Shown: positions 26,256 to 36,098, counted from the stretch's first letter. The stretch is 64,000 nucleotides of DNA from Candidatus Stoquefichus sp. SB1 (GCF_001244545.1 NZ_LN852695.1:713158-777157); one strand, 5' to 3'. The notes: generated from the sequence alone by a model not told the origin. Program-made: numbers and translations.

Positions 26256-26992
26256 TGAAATATATAAATGTTTTATGGTTAGATATTAAAAATTTATTTA
26301 CGAATATTGCTTGGCTTTTTTATGGTATTGTTTTTCCTTTATTGTTAATTATTATTTTAGGATATTTAACTCATAATGATTATGGGAATTCAATACGTTC
26401 TTATGATTATTATGGTGTGACATTGATTATCTTTTCTATTTTAAATACAGGGACAATTGCTGCTAATAGTTTTATGGAAGATAAAATGAAAATGGGAAAC
26501 ATGCGTATTGTTTTTTCTCCTATTCATCTTTCATGGGTTTATATATCAAAGATTATAGCATCAGCATTTTTTAATCTTATTTGTCATTGTTTTGTTGTGA
26601 TAATATTACTTATTGGTTTTCAATTAAACTTAGGATTACATATAGGCACTCTATTTATATTAATGATGATTGGTGAATGTTTTGGAGCTACCTTAGGCGT
26701 TTGCATATGCTGTGTTTTAAAATCTGAAAGTCTTTGTAATCAAATATTAAGTCTTGTTATTCAATTGGCAGCGGCGTTAGGAGGAGTGTTCTTTTCTTTA
26801 GATCGATTCGGAGATATTTTTACGAAATTGAGTTATATTTCACCTATAAAATGGATGATTCAGGCATGCTTTATGTATATTTATGATGGTCAGAGTGGAC
26901 CGCTTTATTTATGTATGGGGGTACTAATCATTGGAATATTGATATGTCTGTGGGTTTGTCAAAAAACATGGCATGGGGAGGATTGTTTGTGA
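26255..26992 (+). CDS. ABC-2 type permease subunit 1
   Basis: 245 aa, six predicted TM helices with the ABC-2 pattern (NTGTIAANSFMEDKMKMGNMR as the coupling loop and LSYISPIKWMIQACFM near the end). The ATG overlaps the stop of the ATPase gene by one base. It pairs with the next gene to form a heterodimeric channel; cargo unknown. Confidence 0.82.
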   Translation: MKYINVLWLDIKNLFTNIAWLFYGIVFPLLLIIILGYLTHNDYGNSIRSYDYYGVTLIIFSILNTGTIAANSFMEDKMKMGNMRIVFSPIHLSWVYISKIIASAFFNLICHCFVVIILLIGFQLNLGLHIGTLFILMMIGECFGATLGVCICCVLKSESLCNQILSLVIQLAAALGGVFFSLDRFGDIFTKLSYISPIKWMIQACFMYIYDGQSGPLYLCMGVLIIGILICLWVCQKTWHGEDCL

Positions 26993-27933
26993 AAATGTTA
27001 TTAAAAAATCATTTTTTACGCTTGTGGCAGGATAAAAGAATCTTGTTTTTGTATGCTTTTTTAACAGCTGGAAGTATCATTGTTGCTGTGATGATTTCTT
27101 CTCAATCAGCGAAATTTGCTAATGTAGCAGTGATAGATGATAAGCGATTACCAGTTTTGAATGATCAAGATGTAGATATACATTATTTGGATCACATGCC
27201 TTTACAGACAGATTTAGTGACTCAAAAATATGATGCATTTATTGAGATGAAAGATCAACTGATTGTACATACATATAAAAATGAAGATTTCAAAAAACAA
27301 TTATTATTTCTATTAACAACCAATCATGAGCCATTTATGCAAATGGCTCATCAGGGAGAAACAATTTTTGGATTTATGATTATGTTTGTCATGATGCAAG
27401 CATTGTTTTATACAACATTATATGGTGAAGATAAAGAAAGTCATATGTTAGAAAGAATACATATCAGTGGTTGTTCATTGTTAAAATATTTATTATCACA
27501 ATCTATTATTACTATTGTATTATCATGGAGTTCGACTTTTTCTATATTGGTTATTCTTCACATTAGCGGTTTTAATATTGGTTTTTCCTTGTATGAATAT
27601 GCTTTTTTACTCTCGCTTTTAACACTATTTTCAACAGCTTTTGCTATTTTAATGAATTCTTTATTTGACAAGGAAACAACAAGTTTAAGTGCTTCAGCGA
27701 TTATTGTATTAAGCTCACTTTTATCTGGGACTTTCTACTCATTTATTAAGGATGATGGTATAATTGGATTATGTATTAATGTTTTGCCCCAAAAAGTTTT
27801 GTTGGATTTATCAAAACATCTTACGCATTTTCAACAGTCACAATGGATGGGTTTGGTTTATTTAAGCAGCTTAATTTTTATTTTCTATAGCATTGCTATT
27901 GTGAAGGAAAGAAAATCTATGAGTCATCATTGA
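26989..27933 (+). CDS. ABC-2 type permease subunit 2
   Basis: I start at GTG 26989, overlapping the previous stop (GTGA) with GGGGAGGATT upstream; ATG 26995 is an alternative, and the in-frame ATG at 26911 lies deep inside the previous gene. About 315 aa: one N-terminal helix, an extracytoplasmic segment of about 130 residues, then five helices, the usual YhgE/ABC-2 membrane layout. It forms the exporter with the two genes before it. Confidence 0.8.
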   Translation: MKMLLKNHFLRLWQDKRILFLYAFLTAGSIIVAVMISSQSAKFANVAVIDDKRLPVLNDQDVDIHYLDHMPLQTDLVTQKYDAFIEMKDQLIVHTYKNEDFKKQLLFLLTTNHEPFMQMAHQGETIFGFMIMFVMMQALFYTTLYGEDKESHMLERIHISGCSLLKYLLSQSIITIVLSWSSTFSILVILHISGFNIGFSLYEYAFLLSLLTLFSTAFAILMNSLFDKETTSLSASAIIVLSSLLSGTFYSFIKDDGIIGLCINVLPQKVLLDLSKHLTHFQQSQWMGLVYLSSLIFIFYSIAIVKERKSMSHH

Positions 27934-27949
27934 AATTAGAGGAGCTATC

Positions 27950-30451
27950 ATGAAAAAGAATATCATTATATCAGCAAAATTGAAAAGACCTATTCCAAGA
28001 AAGGATTATATTATTAGAAAGCCATTATTTGCTAAATTGGATACAATGGATGAATATACTTTTGTCATGATTGAAGGAGCGGCTGGAAGTGGTAAAACAA
28101 CATTAATGAGTTCTTACATTGATTATCATCAATTAGAAACGGTTAAATGGTTAACATTAGATAAAAACTTTAATGATCCTTTTTTATTCTTTCAATATTT
28201 TATTGAAATGTTTCATGTAGAAATAGATTTAACAGCATATCATTATTTATTAACAGATAACTTTATGAAAGAGAGTCTTTATCAAATTGTGGATATGTTA
28301 TGTTGTGATTTTCAAAAATTAGAGAAACACTATCTGGTATTGGATAATGTTCATTTTTTGAAAGACTCTTTTTTATGTGAATTGCTAGATATGTTATTTA
28401 AGGAATTACCACAACATATTCATGTTATTATGTTAGGAAGGAATTTACCTCAAATTCATTTGAGTCATTATTATGCAAATCATCAAATTTTAACAATTTC
28501 ATCAGCTGAATTGATTATGAGTGATGAAGAAGCTGAACAATTTTTAACCAAAACACTACATGCTCCTTATAATGGTGAACTGATATATTTAGCTCATGGA
28601 TGGGTTGCAGCCTTAGCCCTTCTTTACTCGTTTTCGGTGGAATTGCATGACCAAGTCATGCAGATGGATTTATTAGAAGATTATATTGAAAAAGAATTTT
28701 TAAAAGAATGGGATACATCTGTTGTAGAATTTATTCAATTAACAGCTGTTTTAGATTTCTTTGATGAAAACTTATGTGAATATCTGTGCCCCCAAATTGC
28801 TTTTCAACCCACAATTCAATTATTGATGCACCATCATGTTCTTCTTATACAATTAGATGAAACCACATATACATATCATGATCTTATTAAAGAATATTTT
28901 ATAAAGAAATTTGAACAAGAAAATAAAAAGCAGAAATCTCAATATTTGGGCCGAGTTGCTCAATATTATGAAAATAAAAAGGATTATGATGAGTGTTTAA
29001 AATACTTGTTATGGAAACAGGATTATGAGAAAATGATGGAATTAATTGTACTTATTCCTCAAAATGGTAAGACTCTTGCTTATTTAACAAAAGTACCAGT
29101 TGATGAAATTATGAAAAATGCTGATTTTGCTATTCAATATTTCTTTTATTTTTATGTGAATTCAGATGAACTTACATGTCAGAAAATTTATCAGCATACA
29201 AGTTCTTATATTCAAGAGTATCCTTCATTAACGGTTTTTAATAATTTGAAATTGTTTGTTGAAGATCGTATTAAAACACGTATCAATCCAATGACATCAT
29301 TATCAGAAATCATTGATCTGAATTTAAGTGAAGTCACTTTAGCAATCGTTCTTTTAAAAGATATATTTTTACTTTATTTAAAAGATGAAATAGAAATGGC
29401 AAAAAAATATATTGCTAAAGCACATGAACTTATACAAAAACATCCTCATAATTATTTGCGATATTTTTATTTTATAACATGTGCACAATTTTATGAGTAT
29501 TTAGGTGAATATACAGTTTCTATCCATTATTTTAAGCAAGCGTATACTTATTTGTATAGTTCACCTCATTTAGAAATTGGATATTATGTGGGTATAGCAG
29601 GAGTCTATATAAAACAGATGTATCTTAAAGAAGCGCAAAGTTGTTTTGATCTGATTGCTGAAAAAGTTGAGAGTCAGCCTCATCGTATGCAAGTAGCTTA
29701 TTATCATACTTATATACAGTTATTATATTTACAAGAACATTATGAACAGGCAAATCAGTTATGGATAACTTTTTTTGAACAATGTGATCCTTTAGAAATT
29801 GTCTATTTAGCACATATATTGCAAATGCGTTATTCGTATCATCAATATGAATTTATCTTTGATTTATTTAAAAAAGAATATCAATTAACAAATTCAGATG
29901 AATTGGATAGCGATGCTCATATTCTTTATGCATTGATTGATTATCATCAGCATAAAGAAGAACAAGCACGTCTTTTGCTTGAAAAAACACTTATTTATTG
30001 TCGTAAGAAAATGCTACGATTAAATCTCATTGAAATAAATCTTTACCTGATTCTCTATTTTCACCAAAGTTATACTGAAAAAGAAATTGCTGATTTGTGG
30101 AAAGAAGCAATTCATTATATCATTAAGGAGCATGTTTATTTACCATTCTGGTTGATTCGTCATGATTTTCATCAGTTTGTTGAAATATGTCATCAATATC
30201 AACTTTTTGCATTGATTGATTCACAGGAAAGGTTAATCATTCAATCATTATTACCTCAGCCAATGGTCTTAACAGTGCGTGAAAAGGATGTTATGAAAAT
30301 GTTGCAAAAAGGATATACCAATAAACAAATTGCTGAAGCATTAAATATTTCATTAGCAACAGTCAAAACACATTTGATTAATATTTTTTCTAAACTTCAT
30401 GTTAATAATCGGGTTGAAGCTTTAACAAAATATCAGGAAATATATGAATAA
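27950..30451 (+). CDS. LuxR-family regulator with ATPase domain (LAL/MalT type)
   Basis: 833 aa, RBS AGAGGAGCTATC. N-terminal STAND-like NTPase: Walker A IEGAAGSGKTTLM, Walker B HYLVLDNVHF. The middle (about 350-730) is helical TPR-like repeats for ligand or partner sensing. The C-terminus is a LuxR helix-turn-helix, LTVREKDVMKMLQKGY then ISLATVKTHLINIFSKLHV. Such LAL/MalT proteins are ligand-activated activators. Its position directly after the ABC-2 exporter (17 bases) suggests it controls that exporter or responds to its cargo (inference). Confidence 0.87.
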   Translation: MKKNIIISAKLKRPIPRKDYIIRKPLFAKLDTMDEYTFVMIEGAAGSGKTTLMSSYIDYHQLETVKWLTLDKNFNDPFLFFQYFIEMFHVEIDLTAYHYLLTDNFMKESLYQIVDMLCCDFQKLEKHYLVLDNVHFLKDSFLCELLDMLFKELPQHIHVIMLGRNLPQIHLSHYYANHQILTISSAELIMSDEEAEQFLTKTLHAPYNGELIYLAHGWVAALALLYSFSVELHDQVMQMDLLEDYIEKEFLKEWDTSVVEFIQLTAVLDFFDENLCEYLCPQIAFQPTIQLLMHHHVLLIQLDETTYTYHDLIKEYFIKKFEQENKKQKSQYLGRVAQYYENKKDYDECLKYLLWKQDYEKMMELIVLIPQNGKTLAYLTKVPVDEIMKNADFAIQYFFYFYVNSDELTCQKIYQHTSSYIQEYPSLTVFNNLKLFVEDRIKTRINPMTSLSEIIDLNLSEVTLAIVLLKDIFLLYLKDEIEMAKKYIAKAHELIQKHPHNYLRYFYFITCAQFYEYLGEYTVSIHYFKQAYTYLYSSPHLEIGYYVGIAGVYIKQMYLKEAQSCFDLIAEKVESQPHRMQVAYYHTYIQLLYLQEHYEQANQLWITFFEQCDPLEIVYLAHILQMRYSYHQYEFIFDLFKKEYQLTNSDELDSDAHILYALIDYHQHKEEQARLLLEKTLIYCRKKMLRLNLIEINLYLILYFHQSYTEKEIADLWKEAIHYIIKEHVYLPFWLIRHDFHQFVEICHQYQLFALIDSQERLIIQSLLPQPMVLTVREKDVMKMLQKGYTNKQIAEALNISLATVKTHLINIFSKLHVNNRVEALTKYQEIYE

Positions 30452-30475
30452 ACATATATTTCCTATTTTATTTTT
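30435..30475 (+). terminator. Terminator overlapping the LuxR-family gene end
   Basis: AGGAAATATATG pairs with CATATATTTCCT, 12 bp, followed by ATTTTATTTTT. The stop codon lies in the loop. Confidence 0.8.
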
Positions 30476-30500
30476 AGTATAATGAATACAGGTGATAAGA

Positions 30501-30902
30501 ATGGGAAATAAAAGAGAACTGAAGCAGTTATGTTACATGGAAGCATTAGAAGATAGTGTTGTTTCAGTAGAGATGATTTTAAATAGATTAAATCAGATTG
30601 AACAAAAGAAAGGTGTTTTTGATGCGTATATTTTATCTCATGATCGCACAAAGACAATTTTAGATTTAGAACTATCATTAGCGACTTTATGTATTTTATT
30701 ACGTAAGATGTCTGAAAACTTATTAATTGTGACACCAGAAGAATTAAGAAGAGATATGAATAGTATTATTCATTCTAATCGTTTTGAATATAATCGTTTG
30801 GAAGTGATTGTTTATTCTCAAAAGGGAAAAGAACAGGTTGATTTAAATGGATTAATGGCTTTTTGTCATAGAGTTCTTTCAAGTGACAAAGTTCGTAAAT
30901 GA
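30501..30902 (+). CDS. Hypothetical protein, about 133 aa
   Basis: Start ATG 30501 (MGNKRELKQL) after ACAGGTGATAAG; the in-frame GTG at 30492 is part of that RBS. A TATAAT-like box is just upstream (about 30477-30482). The product is helical and soluble with no cysteine or nucleotide motif, and I do not recognise it. It is followed 30 bases later by a small membrane protein gene, so they probably form one unit ahead of gpmI. Confidence 0.65.
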   Translation: MGNKRELKQLCYMEALEDSVVSVEMILNRLNQIEQKKGVFDAYILSHDRTKTILDLELSLATLCILLRKMSENLLIVTPEELRRDMNSIIHSNRFEYNRLEVIVYSQKGKEQVDLNGLMAFCHRVLSSDKVRK

Positions 30903-30932
30903 GATAAGTTATAATCTTCTTGGGTGATGAAA

Positions 30933-31115
30933 ATGAATCTAAGAAAGAATATTGGTATTATAATGATGATGTTAGGTGTATTGTTGACGATTAATCAGGG
31001 ACAGAGTCAAAATGAGTTTTTAAAACAGATTGAAATGACATTAAAAACATATTGGCCTTTAATCATTAGTTTTATTGGGATTTATATGATTTCAACACCA
31101 AAAAGAAGAAGATAG
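30933..31115 (+). CDS. Small two-TM protein, about 60 aa
   Basis: ATG 30933 (MNLRKNIGII) follows TTGGGTGATG; ATG 30927 is also in frame. Two hydrophobic segments (about residues 7-21 and 40-54) are linked by a polar stretch and the product ends in KRRR. This is the layout of LiaF-like or DUF5668-type small membrane proteins, but it is too short to assign. A terminator follows. Confidence 0.6.
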   Translation: MNLRKNIGIIMMMLGVLLTINQGQSQNEFLKQIEMTLKTYWPLIISFIGIYMISTPKRRR

Positions 31116-31116
31116 C

Positions 31117-31137
31117 GGGAATTTGATTCCCTTTTTG
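31117..31137 (+). terminator. Intrinsic terminator
   Basis: GGGAA pairs with TTCCC around TTTGA, then TTTTT. It closes the two-gene unit before gpmI. Confidence 0.7.
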
Positions 31138-31218
31138 TTTTATCGTAAAAAATTACATTATAACTTTATTTTTTGTCTATAATTTTGTATAATGAGCGCA
31201 TATGGAGGTATATAGAAA

Positions 31219-32736
31219 ATGAAAAAGAGACCAGTGGTTTTATGTATTATGGATGGTTATGGTTTAACTGATAGAGTTGATGGAAATGCAGTCAAGTTAG
31301 CGAATACACCATGTTTAGATGATTTAATGGCAATGTATCCAACAACAACTTTAAAAGCAAGTGGAAATGCAGTTGGATTGCCTGAAGGACAAATGGGTAA
31401 TAGTGAAGTTGGACATTTAAATATTGGAGCGGGAAGAATTGTTTATCAATCTTTAACTCTCATTAATAAAGCTGTTGAAGATGGAACATTTTATACAAAT
31501 GAAACATTCTTAAAAGCAATTACACATGCAAAAGAAAATAATTCTAAATTACATATTTGGGGATTATTATCAAATGGTGGTGTTCACTCTTCAAATGAAC
31601 ATATTTATGCATTATTAAAATTAGCGAAAGACCAAGGATTAGAAAAAGTTTATGTTCATGCATTTTTAGATGGTAGAGATGTTGCCCCAGATAGTGGAGC
31701 AGACTTTGTACAAGAACTTCAAGATAAAATGAATGAAATTGGTGTTGGTCAAATTGCTTCTGTTTCTGGTAGATATTATGCAATGGACAGAGATAAGAGA
31801 ATGGATCGTGTAGAATTAGCTTATAATGCATTAGTTGGAAAATCAGGTGAAACATATGGTGATCCAGTTCAATATGTTAAAGATTCTTATGCAAAAGAAG
31901 TTTATGACGAATTTGTTATTCCAGGATATAATCCAGCAACTGATGGAGCAATTTCAGATAATGATGCTATTATTTTTGCAAACTTCAGACCTGATAGAGC
32001 AATTCAAATGTCTAATGTCTTTACTGCTGATGTTTATGAAGACTTTAAACCAACTGATAAACCAAAGAATATTTTCTTTGTATGTATGATGCGTTATGCT
32101 GACACTGTTAATGGTGAAATTGCATTCCATTCATTAGATTTAACAAATACTTTAGGTGATTATTTATCAGCTAAAGGAATGAAACAATTAAGAATTGCTG
32201 AAACTGAAAAATATGCCCATGTGACATTCTTCATGGATGGTGGTGTAGATAAGGAAATTGATGGAGCAACACGTGTTTTAATTAATTCACCAAAAGTTGC
32301 AACATATGATTTACAACCAGAAATGAGTGCGTATGAAGTCAAAGACGCATTAATTGCTGAATTAGATAAAGATATTTATGATGTTGTTATTGTGAACTTT
32401 GCAAACTGTGATATGGTTGGACATACTGGTATTATTCCAGCAGCGATTAAAGCAGTTAGTGTTGTTGATGAATGTGTTGGTGAAGTTTATGAAAAAGTTC
32501 TTGAATTAGGTGGAACAATGTTAATTACTGCTGATCATGGTAATAGTGAGAAATTGTTAGATGAGGAAAATAATCCATTTACTGCTCATACAACAAATCT
32601 TGTTCCATTAATTGTAACAAATACACATTTAGATTTAAAAGAAGATGGAAAATTAGGAGATTTAGCTCCAACTATCTTACAGTTATTAGGATTAGCAATT
32701 CCTGCTGAAATGACTGGTGAAAGTCTATTGAAATAA
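31219..32736 (+). CDS. gpmI: 2,3-bisphosphoglycerate-independent phosphoglycerate mutase
   Basis: 505 aa, RBS TATGGAGG, TATAAT upstream at about 31187. Alkaline-phosphatase fold with metal ligands: CIMDGYGL at the start, the phosphoserine loop MGNSEVGHLNIGAGR, then FANCDMVGHTG and TADHGNSE, all typical. It interconverts 3- and 2-phosphoglycerate in glycolysis with two Mn ions. It stands alone, not in the gap-pgk-tpi-gpmI-eno cluster found in many Firmicutes. Length fits the family. Confidence 0.94.
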   Translation: MKKRPVVLCIMDGYGLTDRVDGNAVKLANTPCLDDLMAMYPTTTLKASGNAVGLPEGQMGNSEVGHLNIGAGRIVYQSLTLINKAVEDGTFYTNETFLKAITHAKENNSKLHIWGLLSNGGVHSSNEHIYALLKLAKDQGLEKVYVHAFLDGRDVAPDSGADFVQELQDKMNEIGVGQIASVSGRYYAMDRDKRMDRVELAYNALVGKSGETYGDPVQYVKDSYAKEVYDEFVIPGYNPATDGAISDNDAIIFANFRPDRAIQMSNVFTADVYEDFKPTDKPKNIFFVCMMRYADTVNGEIAFHSLDLTNTLGDYLSAKGMKQLRIAETEKYAHVTFFMDGGVDKEIDGATRVLINSPKVATYDLQPEMSAYEVKDALIAELDKDIYDVVIVNFANCDMVGHTGIIPAAIKAVSVVDECVGEVYEKVLELGGTMLITADHGNSEKLLDEENNPFTAHTTNLVPLIVTNTHLDLKEDGKLGDLAPTILQLLGLAIPAEMTGESLLK

Positions 32737-32758
32737 GCGATGTATATATCGCTTTTTC
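32735..32758 (+). terminator. Intrinsic terminator after gpmI
   Basis: AAGCGAT pairs with ATCGCTT around GTATAT, then a T-run. It overlaps the gpmI stop. Confidence 0.75.
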
Positions 32759-32835
32759 TTTTACAAAGATAATCTATGGTTACTTCTTTCCTTTTTGAAG
32801 AGTTTATGATATATTTAAAAAAATGGAGTGATTCA

Positions 32836-33345
32836 ATGAAAAAAATAATGTATTGGCTATTGAGTTTGTTTTTATTAGTAGGATGTTCACAAACTTCAGT
32901 AGAAAAGATAAAAATAAATGGCATTGTGCCTATTCAGTATCAAGAGTTAATACAGAATTTAAATTCAGATGTTAAATTTATATTATATATTGGTAGACCT
33001 GATTGTGGTGATTGTCAGGAATTTTATCCAATATTAGAAGATTATATCAATCAGCATGAAGGAACAGGCATTTATTATTTAAATATTAAAGCGTTTAGAG
33101 ATCGTGCCAAAGAAGCAGATGCAAGTCAGGAAGAAAAAGATTTTTATGAAAATTTATATCATGAATTGCATTTTGACTGGACACCAACAATCCATATTAT
33201 TTCTCAAGGAAAGTTTGTCAAAACTTATCAATATCTTGATGAAGAATATTTTAATATAAGTGATAGAGAAAAACAAAAAAAACGCCGACAAGAATTTTTA
33301 GATGAATTTGTTGTGTTTATGGATGCATATTTTAAGGAGGATTAA
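32836..33345 (+). CDS. Thioredoxin-fold lipoprotein
   Basis: Start ATG 32836 (MKKIMYW) after ATGGAGTG; in-frame codons from 32776 lack an RBS. The product, about 169 aa, has a lipoprotein signal (LLSLFLLVGC, lipid on the Cys) and then a thioredoxin-like domain with CGDC in place of the usual CGPC/CxxC and a cis-Pro segment WTPTIH. It would sit on the outer face of the membrane. A bacteriocin-accessory (PedC-like) or extracytoplasmic thiol role is plausible. It abuts the zinc-ribbon gene downstream. Confidence 0.82.
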   Translation: MKKIMYWLLSLFLLVGCSQTSVEKIKINGIVPIQYQELIQNLNSDVKFILYIGRPDCGDCQEFYPILEDYINQHEGTGIYYLNIKAFRDRAKEADASQEEKDFYENLYHELHFDWTPTIHIISQGKFVKTYQYLDEEYFNISDREKQKKRRQEFLDEFVVFMDAYFKED

Positions 33346-33348
33346 ACC

Positions 33349-34155
33349 ATGAAGAAATGTCCAAGATGTGGATATGATGTGAAAGATGATGAAAAGTTTT
33401 GTCCACACTGTGGGTTAGATTTACAAGATCGTTATAGAGCGATTAAACCTAAAAATAAATCAATGACATATTTATTATATGTGATTATCTTTTTCTCATT
33501 TATTACAATACCATTATTATATAGTCGTTTTTTAAATGATGTGAGTGAGAATTTTGTTCAGTCATCAGATAAGAAAGTAGAATTAAAGAAAATGACTGAT
33601 GAAAAGCCAACAGGGTTATTTGCGTCTTTTGATACATTGGCTGATTTTAAGAATCAGTTTACAAATGTTGATGGGATCGTTGAATCAATTACGCAAAAAG
33701 AAAATGAACTTCTTGCAAAAGGAAATTACGTATATGATAAATCATATAGTATTCAGGTTTTAGATAATTATGATATTTTATATCGTTTTATTTATACTGC
33801 CCAAATTAATGAACAATTAAGTTTACAAATAGAACGTAAATATGATCGAGGTCATACTTATAATACAGAAATTGTGACATTAAAGAAAACAGGTGCAAAG
33901 ACTTTTGAACAATTGTTTTTAACTAATGAAGAAAAAGCAATTATGCATCAGTTTATAGGTGATGAAGATGTCACTGAAAAATTAATTGCTGATTTTTCTA
34001 AACGACAGGATGAATTTGAAAAGAAAAAGAAAACATTAGGACATTATGGAATTGGAAATTATAATGGACAATCTTCTTTTGTGGCATATAGACAACAGGA
34101 CAGTTATTATTCTGAACTAAAATATAGTCATGAATTAAGTGATTACATGAGTTAA
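33349..34155 (+). CDS. Zinc-ribbon membrane protein
   Basis: 268 aa, RBS AAGGAGGATTAAACC, 3 bases after the thioredoxin-like gene. An N-terminal double CxxC zinc ribbon (CPRCGYDVKDDEKFCPHCG) is followed by a TM helix at about residues 43-60 and a 200-residue extracytoplasmic domain I do not recognise. It forms an operon with the lipoprotein. A second zinc-ribbon/TM protein is at 40202. Family members are common, functions obscure. Confidence 0.78.
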   Translation: MKKCPRCGYDVKDDEKFCPHCGLDLQDRYRAIKPKNKSMTYLLYVIIFFSFITIPLLYSRFLNDVSENFVQSSDKKVELKKMTDEKPTGLFASFDTLADFKNQFTNVDGIVESITQKENELLAKGNYVYDKSYSIQVLDNYDILYRFIYTAQINEQLSLQIERKYDRGHTYNTEIVTLKKTGAKTFEQLFLTNEEKAIMHQFIGDEDVTEKLIADFSKRQDEFEKKKKTLGHYGIGNYNGQSSFVAYRQQDSYYSELKYSHELSDYMS

Positions 34156-34177
34156 GCAAACATTCGTTTGCTTTTTT
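34154..34177 (+). terminator. Intrinsic terminator
   Basis: AAGCAAAC pairs with GTTTGCTT around ATTC, then TTTT. Confidence 0.8.
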
Positions 34178-34240
34178 CAATTATTATCTTTGTTTTTATT
34201 TTGATATTCGCTATAATGTATAAAAAGTGAGGTGGGGGAT

Positions 34241-35029
34241 TTGAAGATTTTATTTAGTGATATGGATGGAACATTGATTGATCATAATATGAGTATTTCT
34301 GATCAAAATATTAAGAAGATGAAGGAATTAAGAGAACAAGGTCATTTGATTGCTTTATGTACAGGAAGAAATCTAATGGAAACAAGACAGATTACAGATT
34401 ATATTGATTTTCCATTTGATTATCTTGTTTTAAATAATGGAGGACATATTTTAAATAAAAATTATGAGACTTTATTTGAAAAGAAAATAGATAAAAAAAT
34501 TGGGATTGATATCCTTAAACATACAACAAGTTATCCTGGGATGTGGTCATTCTTTTGTGATGGGAATGTGAATTATGGATATAAAGATGGTATCACGATT
34601 AATCATGGAAGTGTTGATAAAGAAGTGATTGATATTGATTTTATAGATGCTTTTAAAGAGGCTGATCATTTTCAAATTATTGCATTTAATCAGGATGATG
34701 AAGGTGTTGAAGATGCCAAGGTATGTTTTGATTATATTCAACAACAATATGGGGATTATGTTGAAGCGTATTTTAATACCCATTATGTAGATGTGGTTCC
34801 TAGTGGCTGTTCAAAAGGAACAGGTGTTTTAAAACTTTTAGAATTGATATCTGAAACAGTAGATGAAGTTTATGCGATTGGGGATTCGTATAATGATTTA
34901 TCAATGTTAGAAGTAGCAAATTATGGCTATACATTTTATCATGCACATGATGATATTAAAAATGCGACACCATATCATGTTGATTATGTTTATGAAGTGA
35001 TTGAAGATATGTTAGGGGGAAGAAAATAA
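34241..35029 (+). CDS. HAD-superfamily phosphatase, Cof type
   Basis: I start at TTG 34241 (MKILFSDMDGT) because GAGGTGGGGG sits just before it; the in-frame GTG 34232 lies inside that RBS. About 262 aa with motif I FSDMDGTLI, motif II LCTGRNL and motif IV IGDSYNDLSML, plus the type IIB cap. The substrate is unknown. It overlaps hisC by one base. Confidence 0.85.
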   Translation: MKILFSDMDGTLIDHNMSISDQNIKKMKELREQGHLIALCTGRNLMETRQITDYIDFPFDYLVLNNGGHILNKNYETLFEKKIDKKIGIDILKHTTSYPGMWSFFCDGNVNYGYKDGITINHGSVDKEVIDIDFIDAFKEADHFQIIAFNQDDEGVEDAKVCFDYIQQQYGDYVEAYFNTHYVDVVPSGCSKGTGVLKLLELISETVDEVYAIGDSYNDLSMLEVANYGYTFYHAHDDIKNATPYHVDYVYEVIEDMLGGRK

Positions 35030-36087
35030 TGAGTTGGCAAGATAAATTAAGAAATGTGGAACCATATCAGGCTGGAGAACAGCCCCAAATTAAAAATTTA
35101 ATTAAACTCAATACAAATGAAAATCCATATGATCCAGGGACAAAAGTGAAGCAGGCTATTTTAGATTTTGATTCATCGTTGTTACCACTTTATCCACGTC
35201 CTGATGCGGATGAGTTAAAACATAGCTTAGCATTGTATCATGGACTTGCAGATGATCAGGTCTTTATAGGAAATGGTTCTGATGAAGTTTTGGCATTGAC
35301 TTTTTTAACATGTTTTAATGGGGAAAAGCCAGTCTTGTTCCCTGATATTAGTTATTCTTTTTATCCGGTTTATTGTGAATTATATGGTATCAATTATCAT
35401 AAAGTTCCATTAAATGAACAATTAGAAATTGTTAAAGAAGACTATTATCAGGAAAATAGTGGGATTATTTTTCCTAATCCCAATGCGCCAACGGGATTGC
35501 TTGTCACAAGTGAATTGATTGAAGATATTTTAAAACATAATAGTGAGAGTATTGTCGTAATTGATGAAGCTTATATTGATTTTGGTGGAGAAAGTGTTGT
35601 ACCACTTTTAAAGAAATATCCAAATCTTTTAATTACTCAAACTTTTTCAAAGTTTAGATCTTTAGCTGGTATACGCCTTGGTGTTGCATTAGGAAATACA
35701 GAAATTATTTCTAAATTGTATGATGTGAAGAATTCTTTTAATTCTTATCCAATTGATAGTTTAGCTCAGGTCATTGGTCTGGCAAGTATTGAGGATAGTG
35801 ATTATATTCATGATAATGCAAAAAAGATTATAGAAACAAGAGAGTATACAAAAAAAGAACTAAAGGCACTTGGCTTTGTTATGCCTGATTCATATGCTAA
35901 TTTTATCTTTGTTAAGCACCCTCAATATGATGCAAAAGATTTATTTATTAAATTAAGGGAAAGAGGAATCTTAGTTCGTTATTTTGATAAACCGAGAATT
36001 GATCAATATTTAAGAGTAACTATTGGAACTCAAAAACAAATGGAAACATTTGTTCAAGTGATAAAAGAAATTTTAAGCCTTCTTTAA
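35029..36087 (+). CDS. hisC: Histidinol-phosphate aminotransferase-like enzyme
   Basis: 352 aa. Class I/II PLP aminotransferase: KLNTNENPYDPG at the start, FIGNGSDEVLALTF, FPNPNAPTG, IDEAYIDFGG and the PLP Lys in QTFSKFRSLAGIRLG. HisC transaminates histidinol phosphate, and paralogs act on aromatic amino acids. No other his gene is in the window, so the true substrate could be aromatic. It shares one base with the HAD gene upstream, hinting that the phosphatase may act in the same pathway, for example on histidinol phosphate (inference). Confidence 0.87.
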   Translation: MSWQDKLRNVEPYQAGEQPQIKNLIKLNTNENPYDPGTKVKQAILDFDSSLLPLYPRPDADELKHSLALYHGLADDQVFIGNGSDEVLALTFLTCFNGEKPVLFPDISYSFYPVYCELYGINYHKVPLNEQLEIVKEDYYQENSGIIFPNPNAPTGLLVTSELIEDILKHNSESIVVIDEAYIDFGGESVVPLLKKYPNLLITQTFSKFRSLAGIRLGVALGNTEIISKLYDVKNSFNSYPIDSLAQVIGLASIEDSDYIHDNAKKIIETREYTKKELKALGFVMPDSYANFIFVKHPQYDAKDLFIKLRERGILVRYFDKPRIDQYLRVTIGTQKQMETFVQVIKEILSLL

Positions 36088-36098
36088 AGAAGGTTTTC
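36075..36098 (+). terminator. Intrinsic terminator after hisC
   Basis: AGCCTTCTTT / AAAGAAGGTT stem with a T-rich tail, partly inside the coding end. Confidence 0.7.
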
